Positions 23,489-34,640 of a stretch of 64,000 bases of DNA are shown here, piece by piece. Source of the stretch: Nannobrachium achirus (taxonomy: Eukaryota > Chordata > Actinopteri > Myctophiformes > Myctophidae); NCBI GenBank assembly GCA_963921795.1, contig OY997645.1, positions 21,514,918 to 21,578,917 on the forward strand, in the 5' to 3' direction. The notes beneath the pieces were generated by a model. That model searched no databases and was not told where the DNA came from. It saw only the letters and a program-made list of their open reading frames with translations. The number at the start of each line of letters is the position of its first letter. Position 1 is the stretch's first letter. The position numbers and the translations under genes are program-made.

Positions 23489-24555
23489 TAATAATTTCCC
23501 TCTATGCCAGTTTGGTGAAGTTTACCTGCAGAAATAAATTACCCTCTCTCTGTATTTTGGTGTTTTCACCGTTTGTTCTGGTTGCCCAAAATGCAAACAA
23601 ACGCGAACAAACAGTGAAAACACCAAAATACAGAGAGGGGCAGTGTGTGAGAGTGTGTGAGTTACACAACCACACTACTCCAAGTGATAGATAAGTGATA
23701 ACTGCTGGGGGGGCTATTAAATTAAATGGAACAGGGCTCGGGTTTCCCTTGTTTTACTAAGTCATATACTAAAGCAAATTGCAGTGATCTTTCACTACAA
23801 TTTTGGTATTACAACCCTGTTTTCTCTCTTATTCTTTCAAGATCATGTTGCTTTTTGTTGGTTGAAAAACGTCCTCCCCACACCACTGAAGGAAGCAGTG
23901 AGCACAGCAGGACCCAGGTATGATTGTGCACATATTACAAAACTTGTTTAATCCATTCATTGCCGTGACAGTAAGGTCTTATAAAGTCAGGCACTCTTCA
24001 TCCAAATACTGGTTATGGATCAACCCTAATCCTGGTGCTTTAATTGGTTATTCTTTGCATACTTTCAGTAGTGTGATAATAACTCCTTGTATGTGGTCTT
24101 AAATGATATCCACCTGTTTCCGTGACAATTTACTGCAGAATTATTTGTGTGACACTTCCGGAGAACAGTAGACATACAAGCTCATGTCGGCAAGTCACTT
24201 TCCATAGAAACGCAAGAAAGTAGGGAACATCTATGGATTGTGTCATTAAGCCTAGACCATGAATGCAGATTTGCAGTGTGGAATGTTACGTGGGAAATCT
24301 CACACTAGCTTCTGATCTCTCAGTGAAACATAATAGAGGAACAGTGACTGGAAATTTTGGTTAATTGATACATTTTTCCTTTCTACCCTCAAACATACAT
24401 TGGATATCCAACAAGTTCCATACCAGATTTGAGTTTCAAATCATTTGCAGCTCAAGAGAAATCCAGACGGATGGGCTATAATAATTCACAAAGCTGAACG
24501 TTTGTTTTAAGCCCTATGTAGTAAGTCATGAAAGAATAAGCATACTGTAATGTAA
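23489..24555. other. intergenic, nothing firm
   Basis: A short inverted pair (GTATTTTGGTGTTTTCAC near 23551 and GTGAAAACACCAAAATAC near 23613) is the only clear structure. No gene was found. Confidence 0.4.
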
Positions 24556-24566
24556 TTTATTTTATT
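24556..24566 (-). terminator. zbtb38: candidate zbtb38 polyadenylation signal
   Basis: On the minus strand AATAAAATAAA contains two overlapping AATAAA hexamers, about 940 bases after the zbtb38 stop codon. It is the best polyadenylation signal I noticed before the next gene. A longer 3' UTR is possible. Confidence 0.4.
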
Positions 24567-25501
24567 AGCTTTAGTGTTTTATACATTGTAATTGCACAAA
24601 GGTAATAACATTGGTGTCTGTGGTAGAAATTATAACAATGGTGCTCATATATTGTGTTAATTATGAAAGTATTAAATCAAAACACAAACATAATCTTACT
24701 GTAAAGTGCAACTAGCCATGCCTAGTTATTTGAAAGGGTCAGTCAAAGGAATGTGGAAACACTTAGAATTCATGGTATTTTTCCACAGACGTTTATAAAA
24801 GGAGCATCTGAACACTAGGCAGTCAGAAGTATCCCAACTCGAAGGGGTCAAATGTCACCCGTCACTCCAGTAAAGTATCCCAAACCTCTCACCCCTTCAC
24901 TCCAGTCAACATATGCCTTCAATGCTAATCTCCTTTTGAAAAGATGGAGATTTCCCTGCTTAATATAGTTTTAAATAATAATACTTTATAAGACATTTTA
25001 TCAGGATATGGTCCTATTACTGAGTCTGCCTTGAATGCATAGAAAAGGGAAAACATAGGGTTTTCTTTTGAACGCCATAAAATATACAAAAACTGCAAAA
25101 TCTGCAAAGATGGAAAAAAGCCCACTGGCTGCTTTAACTTCAGTTTCAGAGTCTGTTGTCCATGAATGACATTCTATTGAGCTCAGTTGTCAAGACACAG
25201 CGATGCCTTGAGACCAAAAGTTCATAACTTTCAAGCCATATCTGAGTGCATCAGATTTTGATTTTGGGTGTTAAAGACATTATTTGATTAAATAAACTAA
25301 AAGTAGCGGTGCTACTGTATTTATGAGTTAATTTCATTAAGGGTTAGGGTTTTTAACTACCCAAAACCCAAATATGATCCACTTGGATAGGGTTTAAAGG
25401 TTTTTAACTCTTGGGCCCAGGTTATATTATTATTTAATTTCCAAACTCAAGTAATAGCTTCTAATCACCAACAGGTTCATTATGTTTTCTCTTGACTATA
25501 A
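24567..25501 (-). other. zbtb38: probable zbtb38 3' UTR
   Basis: Non-repetitive AT-rich sequence directly after the zbtb38 stop, without interspersed-repeat ends. Assigned by position only. Confidence 0.45.
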
Positions 25502-28500
25502 TCAGTTCTGGCCATCAAAAAAAGGTTCCTGTTTACATAACCATTTCTCAGGCTTGTTCATGGACATGGGGGTTGGTTTTGTTTCAGCGTCATTTTTACA
25601 AAAGATATGAGAGGGCTTCTCGTGGTTTATTGGTCTGACCAACAGTCCTTTGTAGTTGTCTCTGTCATGGGCCTGCTTCTTTGATGTGAGATGCGGAGGA
25701 TGTTGCATATTGATTCTTTTTTTTGCCATTTTATGTTTCATTTTTGGTGATGTCAGGGAAATAATTGTGTCAGTGCAAGAGGATGTACTTTTAATAGTGG
25801 AATATGAAATTTCCTGAAATGGCTTAGGAGCCAATGGCATGTAGTCGTCTGTGTCCTCAGTCTTAGGCTTCAGTTTATCGATGGAGAGATGTCCTCTTCT
25901 TAGCTCACTACTTTTCACATTGCCACTGTCCTGATAATCACACTCCTCTGTTTTGATGCCATGTTGTATATCGTCTTCATCTGGGTTGGTTGAGCGTTTG
26001 GAGCGTGGTGTGTAGCTGTCATATTTATACCCTTTACCACTTGTCTCCTGGTGTTTTTTCTCATGGCTTCTCTTGGTAGCAAGGTAGAGAAAACGTTGGG
26101 GACAGTAGGAGCAGTGATACTTCTTCTCTGTGCTTGGGCTGCGGGGTGTGACATCGAAGCAAGAGCCATTTTCCATACAGCTATTGCAGATGTAGTCTCC
26201 ACTGGCAGGGGCCTCACCAGGGGGGCCCTGCTTACCACAGGTTCGACAGAAACATGGATGAGAGCCAATTATATGTGCTTTAAGGCCAGACTCTGTGATG
26301 AAGGAGCTGTCACAGATGTCACATGTATAGTTGGCCCTAGGGCTGCAGTTCCTTGGACCGTGTTTCATCTCCCGGTTACCAGCTGAGATCCCCTCGTCTG
26401 TATCCCTGCATCTTCTGCCTAGGTAGGCATCACTGGCTGCAGTCCGAGATGCTGCAAAACTGTATTGCTTCTCCTTTCTATGCTTAAATCGTAGCTTCTT
26501 GCTTTTCTTTTTCGGTTTGTAAGAATAGTAGGGACGCCAGAGGTTGTCCCCCGCGTCGTGGTCGTTGGGGTCTTCGTACGTTTCTGGAGTGACTTCAGTT
26601 TGGAGCCGGAGGCTGGGGCTTTCTGTGCTGCATCTAGTTGGATGGCACTGTCCTGGACTCTCTGCTTGTCCCAGATGCCTGCTTCTCTTTCTCTTCCTGG
26701 GGAACAGCTTAGAACCCTTGATTCTCCGGCGGATGATGGCTTCATTGCCTATTTTCACCGTTATCTGGCAGAGGGGTAGTGTGCTATTGTGCACAGATGG
26801 ACCTGAGCATGCAGGCTTGGCAATGTATGTTTCAGTCTTTGCCCCAACCATTTTGTCAGGAGTTAGACTTTCTGACCCAGACAGTAACACCTCCTTGCTC
26901 ATAGCTTCAACTCTTTTTGCTGCTTCCGATAGCTCACCTAGCCTGTTAACAGTGCTCAAAGATTGTGCTAAGAGTGGTAGTTCATGACTGGTGTGATCGG
27001 AGTTGGTTAATGCTTGAATGTTGTCCCCGTAATCCAGTGCAGGGGACTCCACATCGCTGATTAAGGGAGAACCCCTGCGTTCTGTGTCTTTTCTGGTGAT
27101 TTTCTGGTGACACTTTTCCCCTGCAGTGCTTTGGTCAATGTCCTGGTCACAGGGCTGGTCAAAACTGATTCGAGGCATCACTGATGCTACTGTTTTAGTT
27201 GTAGCCATGAATGTCACAGGCATTGGGAACGCAGCTGCATCAGGGCTGCTGATAACACCTTTATCCTCAAAAGATGAGATGAGCGAGTTATATTCTTGCG
27301 GGGCTTGACCATCTTGATCATCTTCCACACCATCTGAATATGTGTGACTGTATGTCTTGTATCGTCTCTTTCGAAACTTCATTGGCAGAAGCCTATACAG
27401 TTTGATTGGATAAACGCTGGCTTTAAATCCACCATTGGCTGCCTTTTTTTTCACAGCTAGTCTGGGATCAATACCGTGAAAGGTCTTCTGATGGTTTTTT
27501 AATATATAGTAGGTCATGAAGGTCTCTAGGCAGAAAATGCACTGGTAACGCCGTTCACCTGTGTGCCAAATTTCATGTTTGGTTCGGTATTCTGCCAGAG
27601 CAAACACTTTATTGCAATAATGACAGGGGTAGGCCCTCTGCCAGGAATGCACATTCTCATGGCGTTTTAGACTGGATAAGGTGACATACACCCTCTTGCA
27701 TACACTACAGTTGTACACCCTCTGTCCACCACCTGGCTTCACCACCTTCTCCACAGTCTGCTGGAGCACTGTTTGGTCCATTTGGATGGGGTCTGAGTTG
27801 AAAGAGATGGAGAGCTCAGCAGGTTCTAGCTGCGATGCCTGGCTTTCCATGCTCTGCTCGTTGTCTGAATGTTGATCCACTGCACTGGTCTCTTGGTCTG
27901 TGGGATCTAGTTCAGATGAGTCCCTTGAGGCTTTGGGGCAGACCTGTTCATGGTTACGCAGACGTTTGAGATGCATGAACTTCCTGTGGCAGAATTTGCA
28001 GTAAAGATGACTGACAAAACGTTTTTTGTGTACTTCTGTGTGAATGGCAAGAATAGCTTTATTGGTGAATATCTCTGGACAGTATTCACATCCATAGATT
28101 GATATGCCATCTGCTGTGTGAGGGGAAAGGTGAGGTGGGTCCAGCTCTATGTGAGCATCTGCGTGGGCCAAAGGTGGCGCTGTGTCTCTACTTTTTTCTG
28201 CCTCTGAATAAAGCGAGGGTGGAGTCATGACTAGAGTAGGTGTCGTCATGACAGGATCAGCTAATTTGGGGCTATTGGTAGTTGCCACATCCGTGTGTGG
28301 TACTACAGTTTGTGTTTGGGGAATACCTCTAGCCAAAGCGCCTTGCAATCTGTGACGTTTTTTAAGTGGGCCTATATTGCAGCTGTGGGATAGTGGCTTG
28401 GACTGTATCTGTGGGAGCTTAGAGACCTTGTTGTCGTCTCCTGAACAGCTATCCTTTTGCTCAACAGCCTGACTTACTGCATATGAGTGCTCTGACAGGG

Positions 28501-29176
28501 CGTGTGTGGGTTCATTATTTCCAGTAAGGCCAGAGGGAGCAGGGCAACTGCCAGGGGCCTGTCCCGCATTTGGTGACTGCCTATCTCCATTGGTTAGAAT
28601 CAGCGGGGTGAAGGGGTTATTCCCAGGACCCACTTCAGTGATGGAAAAAGCATTGGTGATCCGCGGGCCTTCAGTAATTTCAATCTCCTCAGACGTTGGA
28701 GCCTCATTCTTTGTTTTCTTTAGTATGAAGACCTTGCTAGAGTCTGTAGTTTTAGCATTTCCTGGCACAGTTTTTGAAACGTCTGATCCCCACCTCTCCT
28801 GTTCTGCTAGTCCCTCTAAAAAAGGAATCCCTAGTCTTTTCCCAGCTGCCATAAGGCCTCCTGTGTCCTCCGTACCAATTGAAGTCACCTTGGAGCAATA
28901 GATGAAGTTGAGGATGCTGGCGAACACATCAGACTTCAGGTCCATCAACTCCAGCACCTGGCCAGAGCTCCAGGCCCCTGGGGCAGTCAAAGCGTTCCTG
29001 AAGTAGCCACTGCAGGCCACTAAGATATTCCGATGGGCACGGAACTTGACATCCTCCACCACAATTGTGACGTCGCAGAAGAGCCCCTGTGAGCGTTGCT
29101 CATTGAGCTTGCTGAGCACAATGTGGGCATGAGTGCCGTCCATCAGGTCCTGAGTGCCGGAAGACACCACAGTCAT
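25502..29176 (-). CDS. zbtb38: zbtb38, BTB/POZ zinc-finger methyl-CpG reader
   Basis: Nuclear transcription factor of the Kaiso/ZBTB4/ZBTB38 group, which binds methylated CpG and usually represses. The frame has 1224 codons in one exon; human ZBTB38 has about 1195. The BTB domain spans roughly residues 15-125 (SKLNEQRSQGLFCDVTIVVE). C2H2 fingers lie at about 361-383, 391-413 (last ligand Cys), 488-510, 516-538 and 544-567. The last three (YPCHYCNKVFALAEYRTKHE, RYQCIFCLETFMTYYILKNH) are nearly identical to human. Other ZBTB38 landmarks are KLYRLLPMK (592-600), ETYIAKPA, CQITVKIGNEAI (803-814) and WRPYYSYKPKKKS (880-892). The C-terminal cluster is reduced: one finger at 950-973, a Cys-rich remnant at 975-1006, and one finger at 1020-1042 (HCSYCPQRFLYLATKRSHEK). 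The ATG follows a splice acceptor directly, so upstream exons are non-coding. It lies upstream of rasa2 on the same strand, as in human. Confidence 0.92.
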   Translation of the reverse strand: MTVVSSGTQDLMDGTHAHIVLSKLNEQRSQGLFCDVTIVVEDVKFRAHRNILVACSGYFRNALTAPGAWSSGQVLELMDLKSDVFASILNFIYCSKVTSIGTEDTGGLMAAGKRLGIPFLEGLAEQERWGSDVSKTVPGNAKTTDSSKVFILKKTKNEAPTSEEIEITEGPRITNAFSITEVGPGNNPFTPLILTNGDRQSPNAGQAPGSCPAPSGLTGNNEPTHALSEHSYAVSQAVEQKDSCSGDDNKVSKLPQIQSKPLSHSCNIGPLKKRHRLQGALARGIPQTQTVVPHTDVATTNSPKLADPVMTTPTLVMTPPSLYSEAEKSRDTAPPLAHADAHIELDPPHLSPHTADGISIYGCEYCPEIFTNKAILAIHTEVHKKRFVSHLYCKFCHRKFMHLKRLRNHEQVCPKASRDSSELDPTDQETSAVDQHSDNEQSMESQASQLEPAELSISFNSDPIQMDQTVLQQTVEKVVKPGGGQRVYNCSVCKRVYVTLSSLKRHENVHSWQRAYPCHYCNKVFALAEYRTKHEIWHTGERRYQCIFCLETFMTYYILKNHQKTFHGIDPRLAVKKKAANGGFKASVYPIKLYRLLPMKFRKRRYKTYSHTYSDGVEDDQDGQAPQEYNSLISSFEDKGVISSPDAAAFPMPVTFMATTKTVASVMPRISFDQPCDQDIDQSTAGEKCHQKITRKDTERRGSPLISDVESPALDYGDNIQALTNSDHTSHELPLLAQSLSTVNRLGELSEAAKRVEAMSKEVLLSGSESLTPDKMVGAKTETYIAKPACSGPSVHNSTLPLCQITVKIGNEAIIRRRIKGSKLFPRKRKRSRHLGQAESPGQCHPTRCSTESPSLRLQTEVTPETYEDPNDHDAGDNLWRPYYSYKPKKKSKKLRFKHRKEKQYSFAASRTAASDAYLGRRCRDTDEGISAGNREMKHGPRNCSPRANYTCDICDSSFITESGLKAHIIGSHPCFCRTCGKQGPPGEAPASGDYICNSCMENGSCFDVTPRSPSTEKKYHCSYCPQRFLYLATKRSHEKKHQETSGKGYKYDSYTPRSKRSTNPDEDDIQHGIKTEECDYQDSGNVKSSELRRGHLSIDKLKPKTEDTDDYMPLAPKPFQEISYSTIKSTSSCTDTIISLTSPKMKHKMAKKRINMQHPPHLTSKKQAHDRDNYKGLLVRPINHEKPSHIFCKNDAETKPTPMSMNKPEKWLCKQEPFFDGQN

Positions 29177-29194
29177 CTAAAGTTGGGAAACAAA
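29177..29194 (-). promoter_or_regulatory. zbtb38: zbtb38 splice acceptor at the start codon
   Basis: On the minus strand TTTGTTTCCCAACTTTAG is joined directly to ATG, giving a good pyrimidine tract and AG. The coding exon therefore probably begins exactly with its start codon, and the 5' UTR comes from exons further right. A possible donor (TAAAG/GTATGT) lies at about 32612 on this strand, but I cannot show that it is used. Confidence 0.7.
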
Positions 29195-30374
<1,180 letters not shown>

Positions 30375-30383
30375 GCGTTTAGT

Positions 30384-30482
30384 TAGCCTGGCGGGGCCCG
30401 ACGCTATATCTGTGTTCATTCCTTCCACAGTATTATACTGTGGAAGGAATGAACACAGATAACGTCGGGCCCCGCCAGGCTA
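30384..30482. mobile_element. 99-bp near-perfect palindromic MITE with 9-bp target duplication
   Basis: The arms start TAGCCTGGCGGGGCCCGACG and pair along their whole length except for one mismatch and a two-base bulge, with almost no loop. The flanks 30375-30383 and 30483-30491 are both GCGTTTAGT. A 9-bp duplication is typical of Mutator-like transposons, though hAT-type cannot be excluded. The near identity of the arms points to a recent insertion. Confidence 0.85.
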
Positions 30483-30519
30483 GCGTTTAGTCCCCATAAG
30501 TATAGCTAGACAAACTCTC

Positions 30520-30532
30520 ACGCACGCACACA

Positions 30533-30608
<76 letters not shown>

Positions 30609-30617
30609 CACACACAC
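30520..30617. repeat. (CGCA)n then (CA)n microsatellite
   Basis: A tetranucleotide CGCA run passes into a CA run at about 30597. Confidence 0.95.
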
Positions 30618-31895
30618 GACTACAGATTTGTCGTGAGATCACTGTTGATGTTATTTGTTTATGTGGGATGAAAAAATAATTTCTGGACTAGATTGATTTG
30701 TGGATTAGATTGACCTCTATGGTCAAATGTTTTCTGATTTCTAGTAGAGGAAATTGCAACCTGTTAATAATCTTCACGTAGGCCTTGCTATAATCGTATG
30801 CATGTAAGACTTGATGGGTTATGAGTCATCAGATCACTTGAGTCATCTAGTCTTCATCCCAAATAGGAGGCGTGCTGTATCTGCCATTCTGCCATACTGA
30901 TGTTAGATGTGGTGAACTTGCTGACCTATATAGATAGACCTTTATTCTGGACGGAAATTCAGTCATCATAGCATCTCTGCAGTAAGGATTAAACCGAGGT
31001 TTAGGTATGTGTAGAGATCAAGATAGTACATACAGATTATTCAAATGTACAACTGTAGCACAGAGGCCAGTCACAGTTACTTTATTTAATTTTATTCAAT
31101 TTCATTAGATTAAATTTCCTCATTTTAAGTCAGATACGGTTTGCCCATGTCATTAATATAATCCTTCAATGCCATATTTCTTGAATGATTAATGTGGGAG
31201 AAATAGTAAGAGTAAGCCCTTTTGGTGAAAGGTCATCTTTGATTTTCATGTTCAGAATCATACGGCCATTTTCTCCTTCTCTTCAATATGGGGGCGATTT
31301 CAGGGACGGTAAAATGGTTGCACGTTTAAGGGCTTTCATTTGTTCCTGCTCTAAATAAGCATGAGATCATATTTATTTTCAGATGTCCCTTTGGTTAATT
31401 GCTGGCCCGGAGGGACCCCTGTTATGCAAAACAGGGTTCATTTAAATACTCTCGTGAAGTTGTCCTTTGTACTGTCAGCTTGGTCATTGAAAAATGAGAG
31501 AACACAGATTTCTGAACTCATGACTACAAATTTATAGATGTATGTACGATTCAAATAACACAGAACGCAACCTTGAGCCACATTAAATTATTTGACAATT
31601 AAATATAATCTTAAAATGTATTTTGTACACCCATTTGTTTGTGATATTGTTCACGCATCGTGTACAATTTTAAAGTATAATATAATTTTAATATAAGGAT
31701 AAAAGGTAATAATATAATTTACAATAATGTTTTATTAAAACATATTGTGTGCAATTTTTGCAATCAGTGTCAAATGTTTTTAAATTGATATAATGTTTAG
31801 TTATGTGAAGGTACCATAATTACAATATGGCTGCCAGTGCTCTCGTATCACTGAAAACACAGCCAGCCTCCTGCCTCCCTCTTAGACAGGCCTCC
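30618..31895. other. intergenic or zbtb38 intron, nothing recognised
   Basis: Non-repetitive, AT-rich sequence without a supported exon. Confidence 0.4.
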
Positions 31896-31909
31896 GTTGT
31901 CACGGCAAC
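31896..31909. promoter_or_regulatory. candidate RFX X-box
   Basis: GTTGTCACGGCAAC matches the imperfect palindrome bound by RFX factors (GTTGCC then two bases then GGCAAC) with one mismatch. It sits in unique, moderately GC-rich sequence about 2.7 kb upstream of the zbtb38 coding exon. It could be a distal enhancer or promoter element of zbtb38. Confidence 0.45.
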
Positions 31910-34550
31910 ATGCTGTGGCGCAGCACTTATTGGGATTCATCCGGATGGAGAACGACTGCATTAGCCATCCGGGAATTCAGTCCTTTCTCCCTCACACATA
32001 CACAGATATACTGTAGTACATCCTGCGCTTGATGAGAATATGCAACACAGAGCGTTTACGTGCAATGGAGGTGTCCTTTTGTCTTCACTTGGGTATACGG
32101 TGAACTGAATATGTGTCTACGAGTCTGAATCTTTGTCTTTTCCTGCAGCAGAAATGCAATCGATGGACTTTCTCATTCAATATCAAGGAGCACCAAGCGG
32201 CAGCCGTGGTGCTGATTTTTCTGATTCGTGCTATTTAATCAAGCAATTTAATTTTCACGCGTCCTTGCAGGGTACCATTTTAGTTGATCGTTCTCGGTTT
32301 CTAAATTCTTTCCGCACTGATGTGGTTAAGCGGAAATCCTAAGTGAAGACTTTGCAATTTTTGATAACGGATACGTTTTTGCCACACCCAGGCTTACTTC
32401 ACCTTCAAAGCCTGTATAAAATGTATTCTTTACAACCTACGCCATAAAATCCCCTCATCGCTAACCACGAACCAAGCATAGGCACTATAGCATACAGTCA
32501 TGTCAAACAAAGAGCGAAAACGTCAAAGCAAAAGCCATACTCAACGCACCACTGCAAAGCATAGTTCCGCACAAAAAAGGTTGTAAATCTGGGGAAAACA
32601 TGCAAAACATACCTTTAGTAAATCAGAGAAAATGATGCAGAGGGCAAACAGGAAACAATGTCATGCTGTGTCCCCTTTTTACAGCTTTACATACATTTTA
32701 CTGTACATCAAGTTTCACCAGAGCAAGGCGAAATTTGATTTCGTTCTAAGCTGGTCGCTGAATAGCGATGCTGTCAAGAGCAGAGCTTTTTGTGTCCTCT
32801 TCCTTCCTCTCCTTCTCTTAGTGCAGATGACTTCGGCTCCAACGTCCTTCGCTTCTAACCATGCAACCCAGGTCCTGTGCTACTTCTGTCCTGCCCTCTT
32901 ATTCCCAGTCACTCTTCTCAGACCCACTACAGCTACAGTACAGGAAAGATCAGCAGTTATGGCATATAGCTGAACTGGACTAAGGCTTTTGCCTCTGTGC
33001 TACCCGGTCTACTGGAGCACTCTGAATCTGCCAAGCAGGAAACAGCAACTTTTATTAAGCATGGCAGAGGGCTGCAGAAGGAGCGGAGAGCCGCTGGGTG
33101 CTACATCACACAGCAGCAGCACAGCACGCGAGCAGGGAGAGAAAATGTTCGGCCAAATGGCTGGTGATGGCGTACAACTATCGCCGTTTTAAATCTACCT
33201 CAGCACAATAGCATCCCAAATCTGTACACATCTCCACTCTGACCAAGAAAGAAATGCTCACATGCAGCTGCAGTGTCACTCTTACTCTGCCTTTGCACAC
33301 CTGCATAGTCTCTTTTGTCTTTGCTGCTGTACAGCAATTACTGTGACACCTTTTCGCTTGTGTTTACACAGTGACTGTGGTTGCGTACTGCAATAAGAGA
33401 ACAACCTAATTTATCACTGCCGTTTTTTGTTTCTTACCAATCAAAAGGGAAAATGAACAAAAAAAAGAAAGAACAAGGCTCCCTCTCATTATTGCAAAAA
33501 ATGATTAAATGGGAGCAAGATTGCTACTGGCAGCTTTGCTGGAGCCACGCAGACTGTGGGTTTACCTACATAGAGGGTGCTGATTGATGCGAAAGCAGCA
33601 GATGCGTCAGCACTGCAGACGGGGTGAGAAGGGGCGGGGGCTTGTAGAGGCTGAACCAGACATGGCACTGTTAGCCTCATCACACTGTACACGCCAGAGT
33701 GCTGATATAACTCAGAGAATGTACAAATGGAACCAGTTTGGTTTCATTCGTACACTCAGAGTTAAATTATCACTATGGATTTAACAGTGCCCAAGTCTGC
33801 AAGGGAGCCAATGGCTCCTTTACCTGACATTCTATTGAGTGACGTTTTTTCTTGTTTTTGTTTGGATGTGCCGGCTTTGAAATTTGCTTCGTTGAGCCAG
33901 CCAATAAAATGTACATACACATGCTTGATTTCACACAACATAACAGCAGGTGCTGAATTTCACAGAGGAAACCGTATTTTTCTCTTTTTGTGCTCTGCAA
34001 GGTATGCTTGATGATATTTTGAACAGAACAAATCTGTTATGGTCCAACTTGTCAACCCCACTTTCTCTCTGCTTGTCACATGGTTATGTCTGTGACCATT
34101 TTTTACACCATTACCATAAGCTTGGTCTACTGCTATCTCTGGTCATGTCTGCCGGGCCAGACATTCCTTGTTACCTGATTGCTCTCTAGGGCCCTGCATG
34201 TGCCCTGGGAGCAGCTAGTGCACTGGCTTGGCAGCAGTCCAGCCATCACACCTCCATAAGCTTCTGAACGTTGCTATGTTATGTGACAACAACAAAATCA
34301 GGGCCACCACACACTGAAACACCATGCCACGATTTTGTAACCTATTTTTACAGAGTGCCAATTGCCTAAACTGTAATGGGTGCTACTCTCCCTCTGCCAG
34401 ACTGCTTCTCATCATCTGACAGGGCAGAGTTTCCCTGGTAGGACGTGGAAGGAACATGTTATTCCAACCAGTTCCTTTACCCTCCATCAGACCAGGGGGA
34501 GGCGGTATAGAGACCAGGACTACTGCATGATTTTGTGAGGGTACCTACCT
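31910..34550. other. unique non-coding sequence
   Basis: No recognised repeat ends and no convincing coding exon. Possible non-coding zbtb38 exons on the minus strand, including the donor-like TAAAG/GTATGT near 32612, cannot be confirmed from sequence alone. Confidence 0.35.
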
Positions 34551-34640
34551 ACCCTAGGGGACACTGGGAGAACATGCAAACTCTACAAAGAAAGGCCCTT
34601 TCGCCAACCCCGCCTACCGACTGCACCACCGTGCCCCCGT
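34551..34640. repeat. fragment of a common fish retroposon
   Basis: GGGAGAACATGCAAACTC and CTGCACCACCGTGCCCCC are recognisable pieces of a widespread fish interspersed repeat. Truncated. Confidence 0.5.

Noticed and set aside
26051..26987. Plus-strand frames opposite zbtb38
   Set aside because: Shadows of the zbtb38 coding exon, with no independent similarity.
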